NCBI GenBank assembly: GCA_037783415.1 | Contig: JAZGTN010000069.1 | Location: 1-64,000 of the forward strand | Length of the DNA stretch: 64,000 nt | Direction: 5' to 3' | From: Leptasterias polaris | Lineage: Eukaryota > Echinodermata > Asteroidea > Forcipulatida > Asteriidae | Shown: positions 42,565 to 53,089 of the stretch, piece by piece | Position numbering within the stretch: the stretch's first letter is position 1 | Layout of the letters: each line of letters opens with the position of its first letter | Notes under the pieces: model-generated | The model's database searches: none | The model's input: the letters and a program-made list of their open reading frames with translations, nothing else | What the model was told of the DNA's origin: nothing | Position numbers and translations under genes: made by a program

Positions 42565-43215
42565 AGAGAGAATACAGTTATGTTTCTCAAAAGAGAGAGA
42601 CAAAAAAGATAAAGATTTTTACCAGTAAAACATGGTGCACACATTGTTGTTATCCACCTCTGGGGATGTCTCTCCATCAACTGGCTCATTCTAAGGTGTC
42701 TCGACTCTTGATTAACTTCTGCCTCATCTCACAGCTTCATCACTAACAGGTGAGCTCCTCAAAGTAACATGACTCTGTTTTTCCATCAACTTCACTGCTA
42801 GACCCTCATGAGTTGGCTTTCTCAGATGTTTGCACAGATTGAACTTGCTCAGAATTCAATCCCAAAAACCCAACTGCAGAGAAATGTCAAAAAGAGATCG
42901 AAAAGTCATGAACAAACCAAAATCAAAAGCTTTTTAAAACGACCAGTTCTGTTGTCACTCAATGATTTAGTCCAAAGAAAGATGTGAAGTCTCCCTTCCC
43001 ACTAATGGGATTTTTGTATCTATCCCTTTTTTTGGAATAATGACTTTCAATGGACCCGTCACTGAGAAAAAATGTAGTCTGATCTTTGATTCAAATTGTC
43101 AATGTTGGGGAGCAAACATGTCCATGCTAGCCGGCTGGGGCCTCTAAACCAACAATGATGTAGGTAGGTCCTCCATGTCAATTAATTATCAATCTGAAAA
43201 TAACAAACAAGATGA
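42565..43215. other. No supported gene
   Basis: Short frames only; no repeat family recognised. Confidence 0.35.
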
Positions 43216-43219
43216 GACA

Positions 43220-43555
43220 GACAGACGGCCACTTCCAAGGTGAGGGCTACACTAAACTAATTTGGACTATTGACCCAAATCAACTGTCACCAGGGACACC
43301 TACTCCTGGGGCTGTAACAGGGTTACCCCCTTCACAGTCCGTAAGTATTTAGGCATGGGTTTCATCCACTAAGAACCTGGCTGGTCAAGCAGAATGCACT
43401 ACCTTCCCAACTTTTTACAAAGCAATTATGGTTAAGTGCCTTGCTCAATTCAAGGGCACAAGTGTCATGACTGGGATTCGAACCCATGCACTCTGCTGCT
43501 GACAACACCAGAGCTTGGGTCCGGTGAATTAGACCGCTCGGCCACAACACGCCAC
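43220..43555 (-). repeat. tRNA-derived SINE
   Basis: On the minus strand the A box TTGTGGCCGAGCGGTCTAA is followed by a Ser/Leu-type variable arm and the B box GGGTTCGAATCCCAG. The SINE body then reads TTGAGCAAGGCACTTAACC and continues to about 43220. The 3' limit is approximate. Confidence 0.75.
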
Positions 43556-43670
43556 GTAGACATCTACTACTCAGACAAAATATGTGTATGGGGGGGTCAT
43601 AAACAAATATTGACTGCTAGTGCTGGTGCTCATGCTAATGCTATGGCAATGCTATAGGCTATAGCCTATG

Positions 43671-43783
43671 GTTAAAACTATGACTCCCTCGGTGATCCCC
43701 GGAGCGGTCCTCTATTTTTCCCCAAGGCCTTGCCTTTTGGAATAGAATGCGCCAACGATCACCTCGGGAGTCGTAGTTTTAAC
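43671..43783. mobile_element. 113-bp palindromic MITE
   Basis: The arms GTTAAAACTATGACTCCC and inverted GTTAAAACTACGACTCCC enclose a short centre. The first bases GTTAA could hide a TTAA-type target duplication. Confidence 0.7.
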
Positions 43784-43819
43784 AATAGTACTCAATGCAG
43801 TCAATACTTGTATTGCTAC

Positions 43820-44222
43820 ACTAGTAGTTGGTGGTTATTGCAGTGTGAGCCATTATTATCATGTATTATCAACTGGCAAGCACATCTCACAGTAGCACAA
43901 TCGAACACTAGGGGACATGGATCCCGCTTCTACATCCCACACTGCATTAACCAGGTATATGCCTCATCATTCTTTCCTCGCACAATCAGGGACTGGAACT
44001 GCTTGCAGATGGACCCTGCTCTCTCACCCTCCCTTGATGCTTTCAAGAATGCATTGAGGGCTCCTTAAGATAGGAACCTGGTGGGTCAGCTTTTTACTTG
44101 CACAATGTATTATACAGCACTTGATTAAGGTTGCGGCTCTTGGTTTCACGCATGCGCCCAACCGCAGTGCGGTAATCTTCACTAATGAAGCAGCACTTAA
44201 AAGGAAGAAGAAGAAGAAGTTA
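43820..44222 (+). pseudogene. LINE 3' end with (GAA)n tail
   Basis: The end of an RT C-terminal region is readable: NTRGHGSRFYIPHCINQVY followed by FFPRTIRDWNCLQ and SPSLDAFKNALRAP, stopping at about 44066. This 'FFPRTIRDWN' block is typical of the C-terminus of several LINE ORF2 proteins. A 3' untranslated region of about 130 bases follows and ends in GGAAGAAGAAGAAGAAG, a microsatellite tail. It is strongly 5'-truncated, lies on the opposite strand to the split LINE, and its tail differs, so it is a different element. No catalytic part is present. Confidence 0.75.
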
Positions 44223-45670
44223 TTCGTCGTCGCTCACTCTTGTTGTAGTTAGCCCCATAAAAAGAGCTAATCCACTTTGTATCCTTAGTGGATTGGCCCT
44301 ATTTATGGGACTAGTTGTAGTGAATTGTACATTCTTAATTGTAATATGTGGTGACAGACAGACAACTTATATCCTCCATTATAATATAGACTTTACAGCC
44401 AGCCACAACAGGGAAAGGGATGAGTGGTCATGGGTCTAACGTGAGTTTGTTTGTGTTGTCTTTCAACGATGGTCAATAGCCTGGTTTCTGGAGCTGTATA
44501 TGGAGTCAGTGCTCAATGACAATGTCACTTAGTAAGAGTAAGAATAGTGCAGTGGAGGGAGCTTGGAGACAGGATCAAGATGTGATGTGATGTACATCGT
44601 ACATAGTCTATTAATTACTAGATCAATAATTATTAATAACTATTTAATTATCATTAATAGCTCAGAATCAGATGAGTCCAGAGCGTAGGTGAAAGAAACA
44701 TGCAGCAGGCATCGTCAGTTGGTGTGGGGGCAGGCATACATCCAAACACCAATTAATGACAGATATCTCTACGGATTAACGGTATGTTTACATGTACATG
44801 ATTGACACGATTGAGTTATTACCTGAAGTTGTACTAACGTAAACAAACATACACCTGGCATTACACAAATAGAAAATCTGCCTATATGATGTATAATCTA
44901 AAACATACCTTTATAACATCCAGTGATTAACATCCAGTGATTAACATCAAAAGGGACATTTCAATCAAGGTAGAACAAATTGATGATCGAAACTCCCTCC
45001 ATGTGAAACTGTACTAATTTGACCTAGAGAGGGCGTAATTCATAAACAAACCAAAAATCAAGCGAATCCAGCCAGACGCGCGGCTAGCTATGCAAGGTTT
45101 TTTTTCTGAATAAGAGATAATAGAAGTAAGCATCCTGTGTACACACATGTAGGCTATTATATGAATCTAAGTCAAGGGTCAGGCATGCTATAAGTTGGTA
45201 CATGCATAGGGTTTATTGGTAAACGTTGCTCATTATGTAGACTCGATTACCATAACAGTTTGTTATTTATCCAAAGGCTTTTGCGGAGAGAGATAATAAT
45301 ATGTCGGATTTACAACGAGAGTATCAATCATACAAATGCTGCGACTGAACCCGGACATTCTGAAATAAATCAGAAATCCCGACTGCACTCCCTCAAGTAC
45401 GAACATTCTGTTGAACTTTGTTTTATTGCGTTTATTCAATCCAATCTCTGGGAAGCTATCAAAGTTTGTTTATTTATTTAATTATTTTTTAATATAGGCG
45501 TATCATTATTTAAATATCATGTTATTTTTTTAACCCTTTAGCACTTACGAGCAAATTCAACGAAGTCATTAACTCACTGAGCAGGCGGGGAAAAGTCATC
45601 AAATTAATGCACTATCTGGAAGTCGTATCACAACTTTAATTGGAATTATTGTTTTGCTAACAATTATAAC
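44223..45670. other. No supported gene
   Basis: Short frames only (84 codons at 44185-44439 is the longest and overlaps the LINE tail). AT-rich. Confidence 0.35.
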
Positions 45671-45861
45671 CCTCGCACTAAAGACCTCCTCCCCCCTACC
45701 AGCTAGCTTGAGAGTCATGATGGTCGAAACCTCCGAAACAGTCAGTCCAACCAGCCCAACCCATTGCTGACTTGACTGCCCCTCAACCCTGACTATTTCG
45801 GAGGTTTCGACCATGACTCTCAATTGCCTGGTATGTAGGGGGAGGAGGTCTTAGTGCGAGG
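45671..45861. mobile_element. 191-bp foldback element
   Basis: The left arm CCTCGCACTAAAGACCTCC with GAGAGTCATGATGGTCGAAA is mirrored by TTTCGACCATGACTCTC and GGAGGTCTTAGTGCGAGG. The arms are about 75 bases with small mismatches. Non-coding. Confidence 0.75.
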
Positions 45862-47800
45862 GCTTAAGTTTAGGTTGAATAGTGGATATAATTATAAGGG
45901 TTACGGACTAATTATATTACAGGGTGAAGGTCAGGGTCATGAACAATGTTTGGCGGGTTAAGATAAGTCAGTGAGTCAGGGTCAGGTTCAAAATCACCTT
46001 CACGGTTATAGGCTAATGAGGGCACAGATAGTCAAAATAACAGTCATAGTCTTGAGTTCAGGGTCGCGTTCATAACCAGGTATCTCACAATCAACGTGAA
46101 AACACGGAACAGCTGTGGTTGTCCTCAAATTAACACCTCATGTCTATAGTTTGAATTGATTTCCTTTATTGTTTTCATGTAATCATTTGTTTTAAATGTG
46201 CTATAACATGTATTTAAAGGAGTGGTACTTATGATATTGAAAGTGTAATGTTAACATTGGATCAAACTTGGAACGTCCCACTTTTGTGGTAGTTGTACCT
46301 TGGAAGTCAGTAAAATTAAGGAACGGGAACGGATGAGACATTTGCGCAGTCCATTTTCGTTGTTAAAATGCGCGGCACAGCCCGTTTAGCTCTAGGTGTC
46401 ATGTGATGGAGCAATGGGTGCAGGGCTTTCAGAAACTACTTTGCAAACAAAGAGGCAAAATCATCTTTCTTTGACATGGGGGGGGGGGGGGCTAGGCCAA
46501 GGTACTCTCTGTACCCACTAAACTAATAAAGTAAAGAACTAATAATTCAAACAAGTTCTGGCATAATTAATATTGATTGTATTTATTTATTTATGAGGGG
46601 TTTGGGGCTGGGCAGCTCGGCCTACTTATTCGGCTGGAGTGAACCAAGGAATATTGCTGATGGTTCGGGGTAAGGGTATAGGGTTGGTTTTTGTAAGCTT
46701 CAGGATTTGGGTTGTAAAATGTGCTACAGCAGGAATTGAATTGCTTAAACTCATGCATAGGTTAAACAAGCAGAAGAAGAAAAAAAAATATTATTTTAAG
46801 AGAGCACAGTACCTTTAAGGACCTTCAAAAAAACTAAAAAACTAAAAAATTATTTCTGGAAATTACAAATAGACTTGACAAATTAAATACAATGTAAAAA
46901 CTGATGAGTCTTTTAACTTAAATGGACTCTAACTTTTTATTCAAAAAGCATGTTCTCTAAGTTTGATACAATCTGTGTGAACCTTAAAATTTGAGCATTT
47001 TTGTGCAAAAAAACCCCTACAAAAAACTATTTGAAATTCATGTATAAAACTTTGTTTCAATCTCACATGTAATTTAAATAGAATTTCATCAAAATATACA
47101 AAAAGAATTGAAATTGCATGTTTTATGGAAGTACAAACTGAGTAGCATTAAGGGTGAGTTAAATCTCTTTTCCGCTGAGACTAAGATGTTATTAGTTCTG
47201 GTAAGAACCGGGGTTAGTGGGTTCTCCTCGAGTCCTTTGACTCAACCGCAGTACTTCTCAGAAACCAACACTACCCCTACCCCTCACAAAAAGGGGGATT
47301 TCATTTAAACTGTTGTTTAAGTTGTAAATCTATTCAGTTCTTTAAACATACAAAGTCAATCAATATTCTTACTGTCATAACAAGATCAATAAACTTTTCT
47401 TTCTGAAAGATAATGAAGACGTCTAATACTGTATTCAATGTGATAGGATTGAATGAGGGGATATTGTAGTTTTCATTAAAATCTGTGCTTTTTTTTGGCA
47501 ATTCCACTGCTCCTTTTTCAATTTGTTTGTGTATCTAAAAAGTAATTGGGCATATCTGGAAGGTTAAATATGAGCCAGTTAGCACATAAAGTATATTTTT
47601 ATCTCCTCAGAAATGTATTAAATGTAAAAAAATGTGCCGAGGAAAACGAGCCTTTTTGAAAAAAAATATACAGCCCTGCACTCAATTTTACAAAGAGTTA
47701 AGATTTTAATTGCTAAGCAAAGTGTGTTGTCACAATACAAATCACTATGGTAATACTGAGAACTAATCTTAAGATGAATCTTAAGTGCTTTGTGAAATCG
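45862..47800. other. No supported gene
   Basis: Short frames only. A 14-base G run lies at 46478-46491 and A-rich sequence at 46770-46870. Confidence 0.35.
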
Positions 47801-47803
47801 ACC

Positions 47804-47971
47804 CCAGGGTTCGATTTCACAAAACTCTTCCTAACTTAGGAGTAGTCCTAGGCAATGCTAAGAGATAGGACTAGTCTTAAGTTAGGACCAGTAACTTAAG
47901 ACTAGTCCTATCTCTTAGCATTGCCTAGGACTAGTCCTAAGTTAGGAAGAGTTTTGTGAAATCTACCCCTG
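47804..47971. mobile_element. Near-perfect 168-bp palindrome
   Basis: The arm beginning CCAGGGTTCGATTTCACAAA and running through CTAAGAGATAGGACTAGTC is mirrored almost perfectly after a centre near 47888. It is probably a hairpin MITE. The sequence just before it (GTGAAATCGACC) repeats the terminal motif once more. Confidence 0.8.
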
Positions 47972-47994
47972 GACTCCCACGGTGCTCCAAAGGC

Positions 47995-48185
47995 TTTTTC
48001 AAACACAATGCCAACCTACACCCTCACAGGTACCCATTTGGCTGAAGAGAAGCAACTTCAGTAATCTTGCTCTCAAGGACTCAATTGTCATGACCACAAT
48101 TTGAACCACACCCCGATTACTTAACTACCAGAACTTGGGAGCAGTGCACAAGACCATTTGGCTGAGACGCTAATCAAGAAATCAA
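47995..48185 (-). repeat. Decayed tRNA-derived SINE
   Basis: The minus strand has GTCTCAGCCAAATGGTCTTG (decayed A box), GTGTGGTTCAAATTGTGGTC (B box region) and CCTTGAGAGCAAGATTACTG, collinear with the SINE at 43220-43555. Confidence 0.6.
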
Positions 48186-48699
48186 GCTTTTTGAATGATT
48201 CACATTTGGGGTTCAATATGTTATGACACAGACATTCCTGAATTCTATATTCCATTCTTTGGTAAGTTAACACCCCAAAATTGCACTTGGATAAGACTGG
48301 TATGACAAGTATTTACTACATGTATTTGTTATTTGGCCCCACAGAACCATATATCCTACAATGTAACAGAACTTCCTGAAGATAATTTGAGGATTTTGAA
48401 CTGTCGGGGTTAACGAATAGAAAAACTCAACTTGGCTAATCATCAAACGTTTTCAGAAAACCAGAATTATGTTTTCCAAAGTCGATGTAATGTGAGTGCG
48501 GAAATTTCCCTTGGGGACACATTTGAAGTAAAGTTACAACATCTTCACTACCTCAAATCCGTAACCTCACGCAAAAGCAAGTAAACAAAATTCTGTCGAC
48601 AAGAGCAAGTTCTGAGTTAGTTTTTAGCAGCCTAGGCAAGGTGATGTTGCACATTCTTGACAGCTATTGGGCAATAGGCACGAGGCACTTTAGCTAACA
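48186..48699. other. No feature seen
   Basis: AT-rich sequence below the EF-hand gene; it could be 3' untranslated or intergenic. No clear poly(A) site was chosen. Confidence 0.35.
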
Positions 48700-49165
48700 G
48701 TTGATGTTTCATTCATCTAAACAATCTTTGCATGTTCTTGTCAGCCACTATGCAGGAGGCATTTCAACAGGGAGTTCATGTCAGATACATTCACCAAAAG
48801 AATACCTGTACATTTTGGTCAACCTCTATAACAATGAGTTGCTGATCCATCCACAAAAACAATCAACACAATATTCTTATCAGCTATTGTGGATTAGTCT
48901 CTTCACCATCGAGTTGTTGTTACATTCAACAAATCAATCCACACATGCTCTTGTCAGCTGATATGCAGGAGGCCTTTCAATGATCTGGTGATACATTCAC
49001 AAAAACATTCAACACATAGTCATATCAGCTAAACATGCAGGAAGCACTTAAACAGCGAGATGATTTTCCATTCAACAAATCAATCCACACATGTTCTTGT
49101 CAGCTACAAACACTGCAATTAATACACCCTTTATATTGATCAACACAGTATTGCTATCAGTATCA
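48700..49165. repeat. Degenerate ~75-80-bp tandem repeat in the 3' UTR region
   Basis: About six diverged units share TTCAACAAATCAATCCACAC, TTCTTGTCAGCTA and ATGCAGGAGGC. The array abuts the stop codon of the EF-hand gene, so it is probably transcribed as 3' untranslated sequence. Confidence 0.7.
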
Positions 49166-49166
49166 G

Positions 49167-52100
49167 CTACAGCATGTACAGGAGACGTTTCAGGGGTTCG
49201 TTGATTTTACATCCATCAAATTTCCAATCCAGAGCCAGGAAATCTGCATCTTCCACCTTCTCCTTTTCAACAAGACCCTCTTGGTCAACAGTATCTTCCG
49301 TTCTGTAATGAACAACAAATATATCGTACTTGAACAAATTTTATACTGAGTTCAATAAAACATGGAGTATTATACTTTTCCCCCTAACTTATTCATATAC
49401 CTTTGTTATTAATTGTAGTTAATATCTGTCATTTTCGCTTCTGTATTTCTTCTTAATTTGTACCTGCTCTTGATACTGCAAGTAATAATTAGTAACAAAT
49501 GAGTATGGACAAGCTATATGAACTGTAGAGAGGTCCTTGTCATTGATTGGTGGAACACATATGACATGTCAATCAGTGTTGTTCATTATTTTGCCATGTA
49601 TTTACTGCCATGACACTATGGACAATTATTGCACGCTTCGCAGCGTCATTTCAAAAATAATCGTCACTGCCTGTTTTTCCAAACAAGGCAAGGTCTTGTC
49701 ACAGCGGACAAGGTTGGTGTCTACGCATCCACGCTTAGTATAGGTTCCTTTATAAAACTTTCAGAGTGAGGGGTGGACGAGTTTCTGTGTAATTTTGTGT
49801 GTTTATTGTGAAAAAAATTCAAAAGGCAAGGATCTATGTGTGAAATAAACCAAATATTGAGTGCACTTCGTTTGTGCCTTGTCACAGAATACAATAAAAA
49901 GTTCTGCTGTCACCTTGTGATTATGTTCTGCAACAATGCACTCATATGCATCCATATGTGTATTATTTGCAATGCAGTTTAAAACAAAATACAAATTTGG
50001 CAGGAAATTTTCAGCTGATCATCTAGTCATGCAAACAATTTAAATTTGTCTAAAAATTATAATCTATAATATAGTATAGGAGAAACAGACTAACTTCCCC
50101 CAACTCCAATATTGGTAAATTTACGTAACTTGAAACAAACTGTTGAAAAAGAAGGAACTGTACGTCAATATTAGTCAACAAAACTGTACGTCAATATTAG
50201 TCAACGAACTTTCCACAAAAACAAATCCTGACTTACACAAATTCTCGGTAGTGAAGCCTCTCCAGGAGTGAGCATATTGCAGAGAAAAGCTTTGGTCCAA
50301 AGTGAGGGAACTTGTCAGCTTGAATCAACTTCAGTACTTCCTGGACTTGTTCCAGTTGTACTGTACCCACTAGCGCCTCCAAGACAGCTGTGTTGAACTC
50401 CTAGGAATAGTGAAAAATTAGGACCAATTTAAATACAGCCTTGCGCTTACCATAATTAAACTTGAATAATTCACACAGAAATCCTCAGTTAGAAAACTGG
50501 AGGCTAGCATACATCCATGTGTCAGACTTGTTTATCCCAATGAGCCATGTGTGAGTTAGATTTAAATGATGTCTGGTGCATCTGCCTTGCTCAGTCCTTG
50601 GTGAACTTTCAGTGTTGTTTTTTTTCCATGGTTAATAGGGGCAAGATTTGTCATAGTTACATAAGAGACAAAAAAGACCCTTACTGATCTCAAGGTTGCA
50701 ATGTTCAAGCTTGCCTGGAACAAAGTGATGTCTAGAGCATCTGACCTGCTCATCACTGGTGAACATACATGTATAATGTTTTGTTCAATTGTTAGAGGCA
50801 AGCTTTTGCTTAGTTACATAAGAGACAACAAACACTGATACACAAATCTCAATGAAGTGCAAGGCAAAAGGATACCACTCTTTGCTGATCTGGAGGTTGC
50901 AATGCAAAATTTTGCCTTCTGGACAAACTTTAGCAAGTGACATACCAACACAGGATGTAGTCTGAGCAGTGTTGTATGACTCGAGTCCAGGACTCGGACT
51001 CGAGTCCGTCTCGAGTCACAATTTCGGTGACTCGGACTTGACTCGAGTCACGTCTGCAAAAGACTCTGACTCGGACTCGGACTCGACTATCATGACTCGG
51101 ACTTGTCCCCGAGGACTCGTGACTCGAGTCACGTATTTTTTACAAACAATACCTTTTTTAAATATTAAAAACATTTCCGACGATCCGATCGTCATTCCTG
51201 GAGTGCACATGTCATAGAGTTAACGTCTAGCACAATAAATAAGTACTGTCGTATGGTGTTGCAAGTATCGTGATTATTGTGTAGATGGCCATCTAAGTAC
51301 AGCACGTGTATGTTCGATTCGTATGTTCAGTACGCATATTAACACTGGGATGCACGACACCAGTATTATGCTGGTATTCTGTCAACGTTAACATCATAGC
51401 CACTGCTTGTGCTTGATGCCAGGGAAATGGCATGTCACCTGTAAAACGCAGCCTGCATATTGCACTGTGATGGCTGTGTGTTGTTTGCACCAGTTTCTAC
51501 ACATGGTCGACACACACACACGACGTCAAGTTTGGTCACGTCACAAGTAAAAAGTAGAAAAACATTTTTTTAATCATGGCATCTGCCGTTCCGCCCCGTA
51601 TTGTTTTATTTTGGTTATACCAACTTTAACAAAAAACTTTAACAGAACTTTGTTTAAAATAAATGTGTTTTATTTTGTCATTTCCAATTCTTATTTTACG
51701 ACATTTGGTTTGCAATCAATATTTAAACAAGTGACTCGTGACTCGGACTCGGACTCGGACCAAGTGACTCGTGACTCGTGACTCGGATCAAGTGACTCGG
51801 GACTCGGACTCGGACTCGACCCAAGTGACTTGAGACTCGGACTCGGACTCGACACAGGTGACTCGACTACAACACTGAGTCTGAGAGATAAAATTGCACA
51901 TTCACTTGCGACCGACCTAAGCATAATGTTACCAGATGCCATTCAAATCCAACTTGCAAATGGCTTTTGGGAGATACTTTGTCTATAATCCCTTCAATAA
52001 GCTCAGGTCCAACTTTATACGGAGTCCTCAATTAAGCACAAACACTGGTTAAGCATAAAAAACCTTCAGTAGAAACAGGGTCCAATTTCATAGCCCTACT

Positions 52101-53071
52101 TACCAGGAATTCATAAAATAAATCATACATGTATTGATGATCAGCATTTGATTATGTTACCTTCATATTGATTTTCATGTCATTGTCTTTGTCCACCTTG
52201 CTGAAGGATCTACGGTACATGGCCTGCCGACGTTTGTTGACAAAGCAGTACTGTTGTAGGTACTCTGTTGGTGACATGTTCTCCAGTACAAACACATCCA
52301 TTGGAATCTCAAAGCGGCAGGCACGGCGAGAGAGGGCCATACGACCGTACTGCCAGGGTTGTCGCCTCTGCAAAGGTAAGCATTAATGCCAAACCAATTA
52401 CTTTTCCTGCTAATTTAGAGCAGGCTAGTTTAAAAGCCGAGATCAACTAACAATGCTCAGGGATAGAGAAGATAATTCCAAGTAGTTCCTTTGATCCACT
52501 TTAGATATAAGCATGGAGGTAAAAATTATTTTTACCTCCATGAGATAAGTAAAATTCCCTAGTTCAATACTTGACGAAGTATGACAAACATTATATAATT
52601 TTTTGTTTTTACCCTTTACGACCTTTGCATTGCTAGAGCAGATGTCTTAATTACCACTAGACTACCGAGCTAGCCCGATGGCTAGAGGAAATTCCAACAA
52701 ACTCTAAATTTTTAAAATGTCAACCTAAATACACCTGGCACGATAGATCTTGGTTGTACAATGTTTGAAATCAGATCCCCAATTAAATGTGAAAATGTAA
52801 TGCGTATTTTAGGCGACACATACACTATGCAATTTGAATCCAAAAATAGCAAACCATGGGTAGACTGAAATCGTGATGCAATGTAATAGGTCTATAATGT
52901 ACAAATTGTCATAAAGTGAGAAGAAAAACAACAATTTTGAAGGAGAAAAGAAACATAAATTGATCAGCGAACCTTGAGTAGATATTCAGGTATATCGGCA
53001 AATGAGTCACCATCGGATATCCTGTTTTCTCCACCTTTCCTTCTCAATTTCATCTCCACATCCAGGATGTT
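49167..53071 (-). CDS. EF-hand protein, C-terminal four exons
   Basis: Four minus-strand exons fit together in phase. A is 53071-52973 (99 nt, CTATAG acceptor, AAG|GT donor). B is 52367-52161 (207 nt, TTTGCAG acceptor, AAG|GTAACA donor). C is 50400-50237 (164 nt, TTCCTAG acceptor, GT|GTAAGT donor). D is 49302-49167 (ATTACAG acceptor, ends ...LYML and TAG). Together they give about 200 residues. The B/C join creates a canonical EF-hand loop, DKDNDMKINMKE, followed by F, with acidic or polar residues at loop positions 1, 3, 5 and 9 and Glu at 12. Calcium binding is therefore likely. Segments before the loop (MALSRRACRFEIPMDVFV, EYLQQYCFVNKRRQAMYRR) and after it (LEQVQEVLKLIQADKF) look conserved, but I cannot name the family with confidence. 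Exons upstream of A were not found. Introns hold transposons and SINEs. Confidence 0.85.
50558..50925. repeat. Imperfect ~180-bp duplication in an EF-hand gene intron
   Basis: GATGTCTGGTGCATCTGCC and CTTGGTGAAC recur as GATGTCTAGAGCATCTGACC and CACTGGTGAAC about 155-160 bases later. Both are followed by AGTTACATAAGAGACAA and by ATCT(C/G)(A/G)AGGTTGCAATG blocks. Confidence 0.7.
50967..51877. mobile_element. hAT-type non-autonomous transposon, 911 bp
   Basis: The left end CAGTGTTGTATGACTCGAGTC and inverted right end GACTCGACTACAACACTG (TIR starting CAGTGTTGTA) are flanked by a perfect 8-bp duplication AGTCTGAG (50959-50966 and 51878-51885). An 8-bp duplication and CAGTG ends are hAT hallmarks. 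Sub-terminal GACTCGGACTCG repeats fill both ends (50975-51130, 51730-51865). No transposase. It lies in the intron between exons B and C of the EF-hand gene. Confidence 0.92.
52060..52100. repeat. Fragment of the GGGCCCAATTTCATAG MITE family
   Basis: CAGGGTCCAATTTCATAG followed by CCCTACTTACC resembles the left end of the complete MITE at 59771-59969. Confidence 0.5.
52590..52690 (-). repeat. tRNA-derived SINE fragment
   Basis: The minus strand reads GGGCTAGCTCGGTAGTCTAG followed by TAAGACATCTGCTCTAGCAA and a decayed B box. It lies in the intron between exons A and B. Confidence 0.55.
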
Positions 53072-53089
53072 CTATAGCAAAGAAAATAA

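Noticed and set aside
50973..51217. 82-codon frame rich in Asp and Ser
   Set aside because: Generated by GACTCG repeats at the end of the hAT element.
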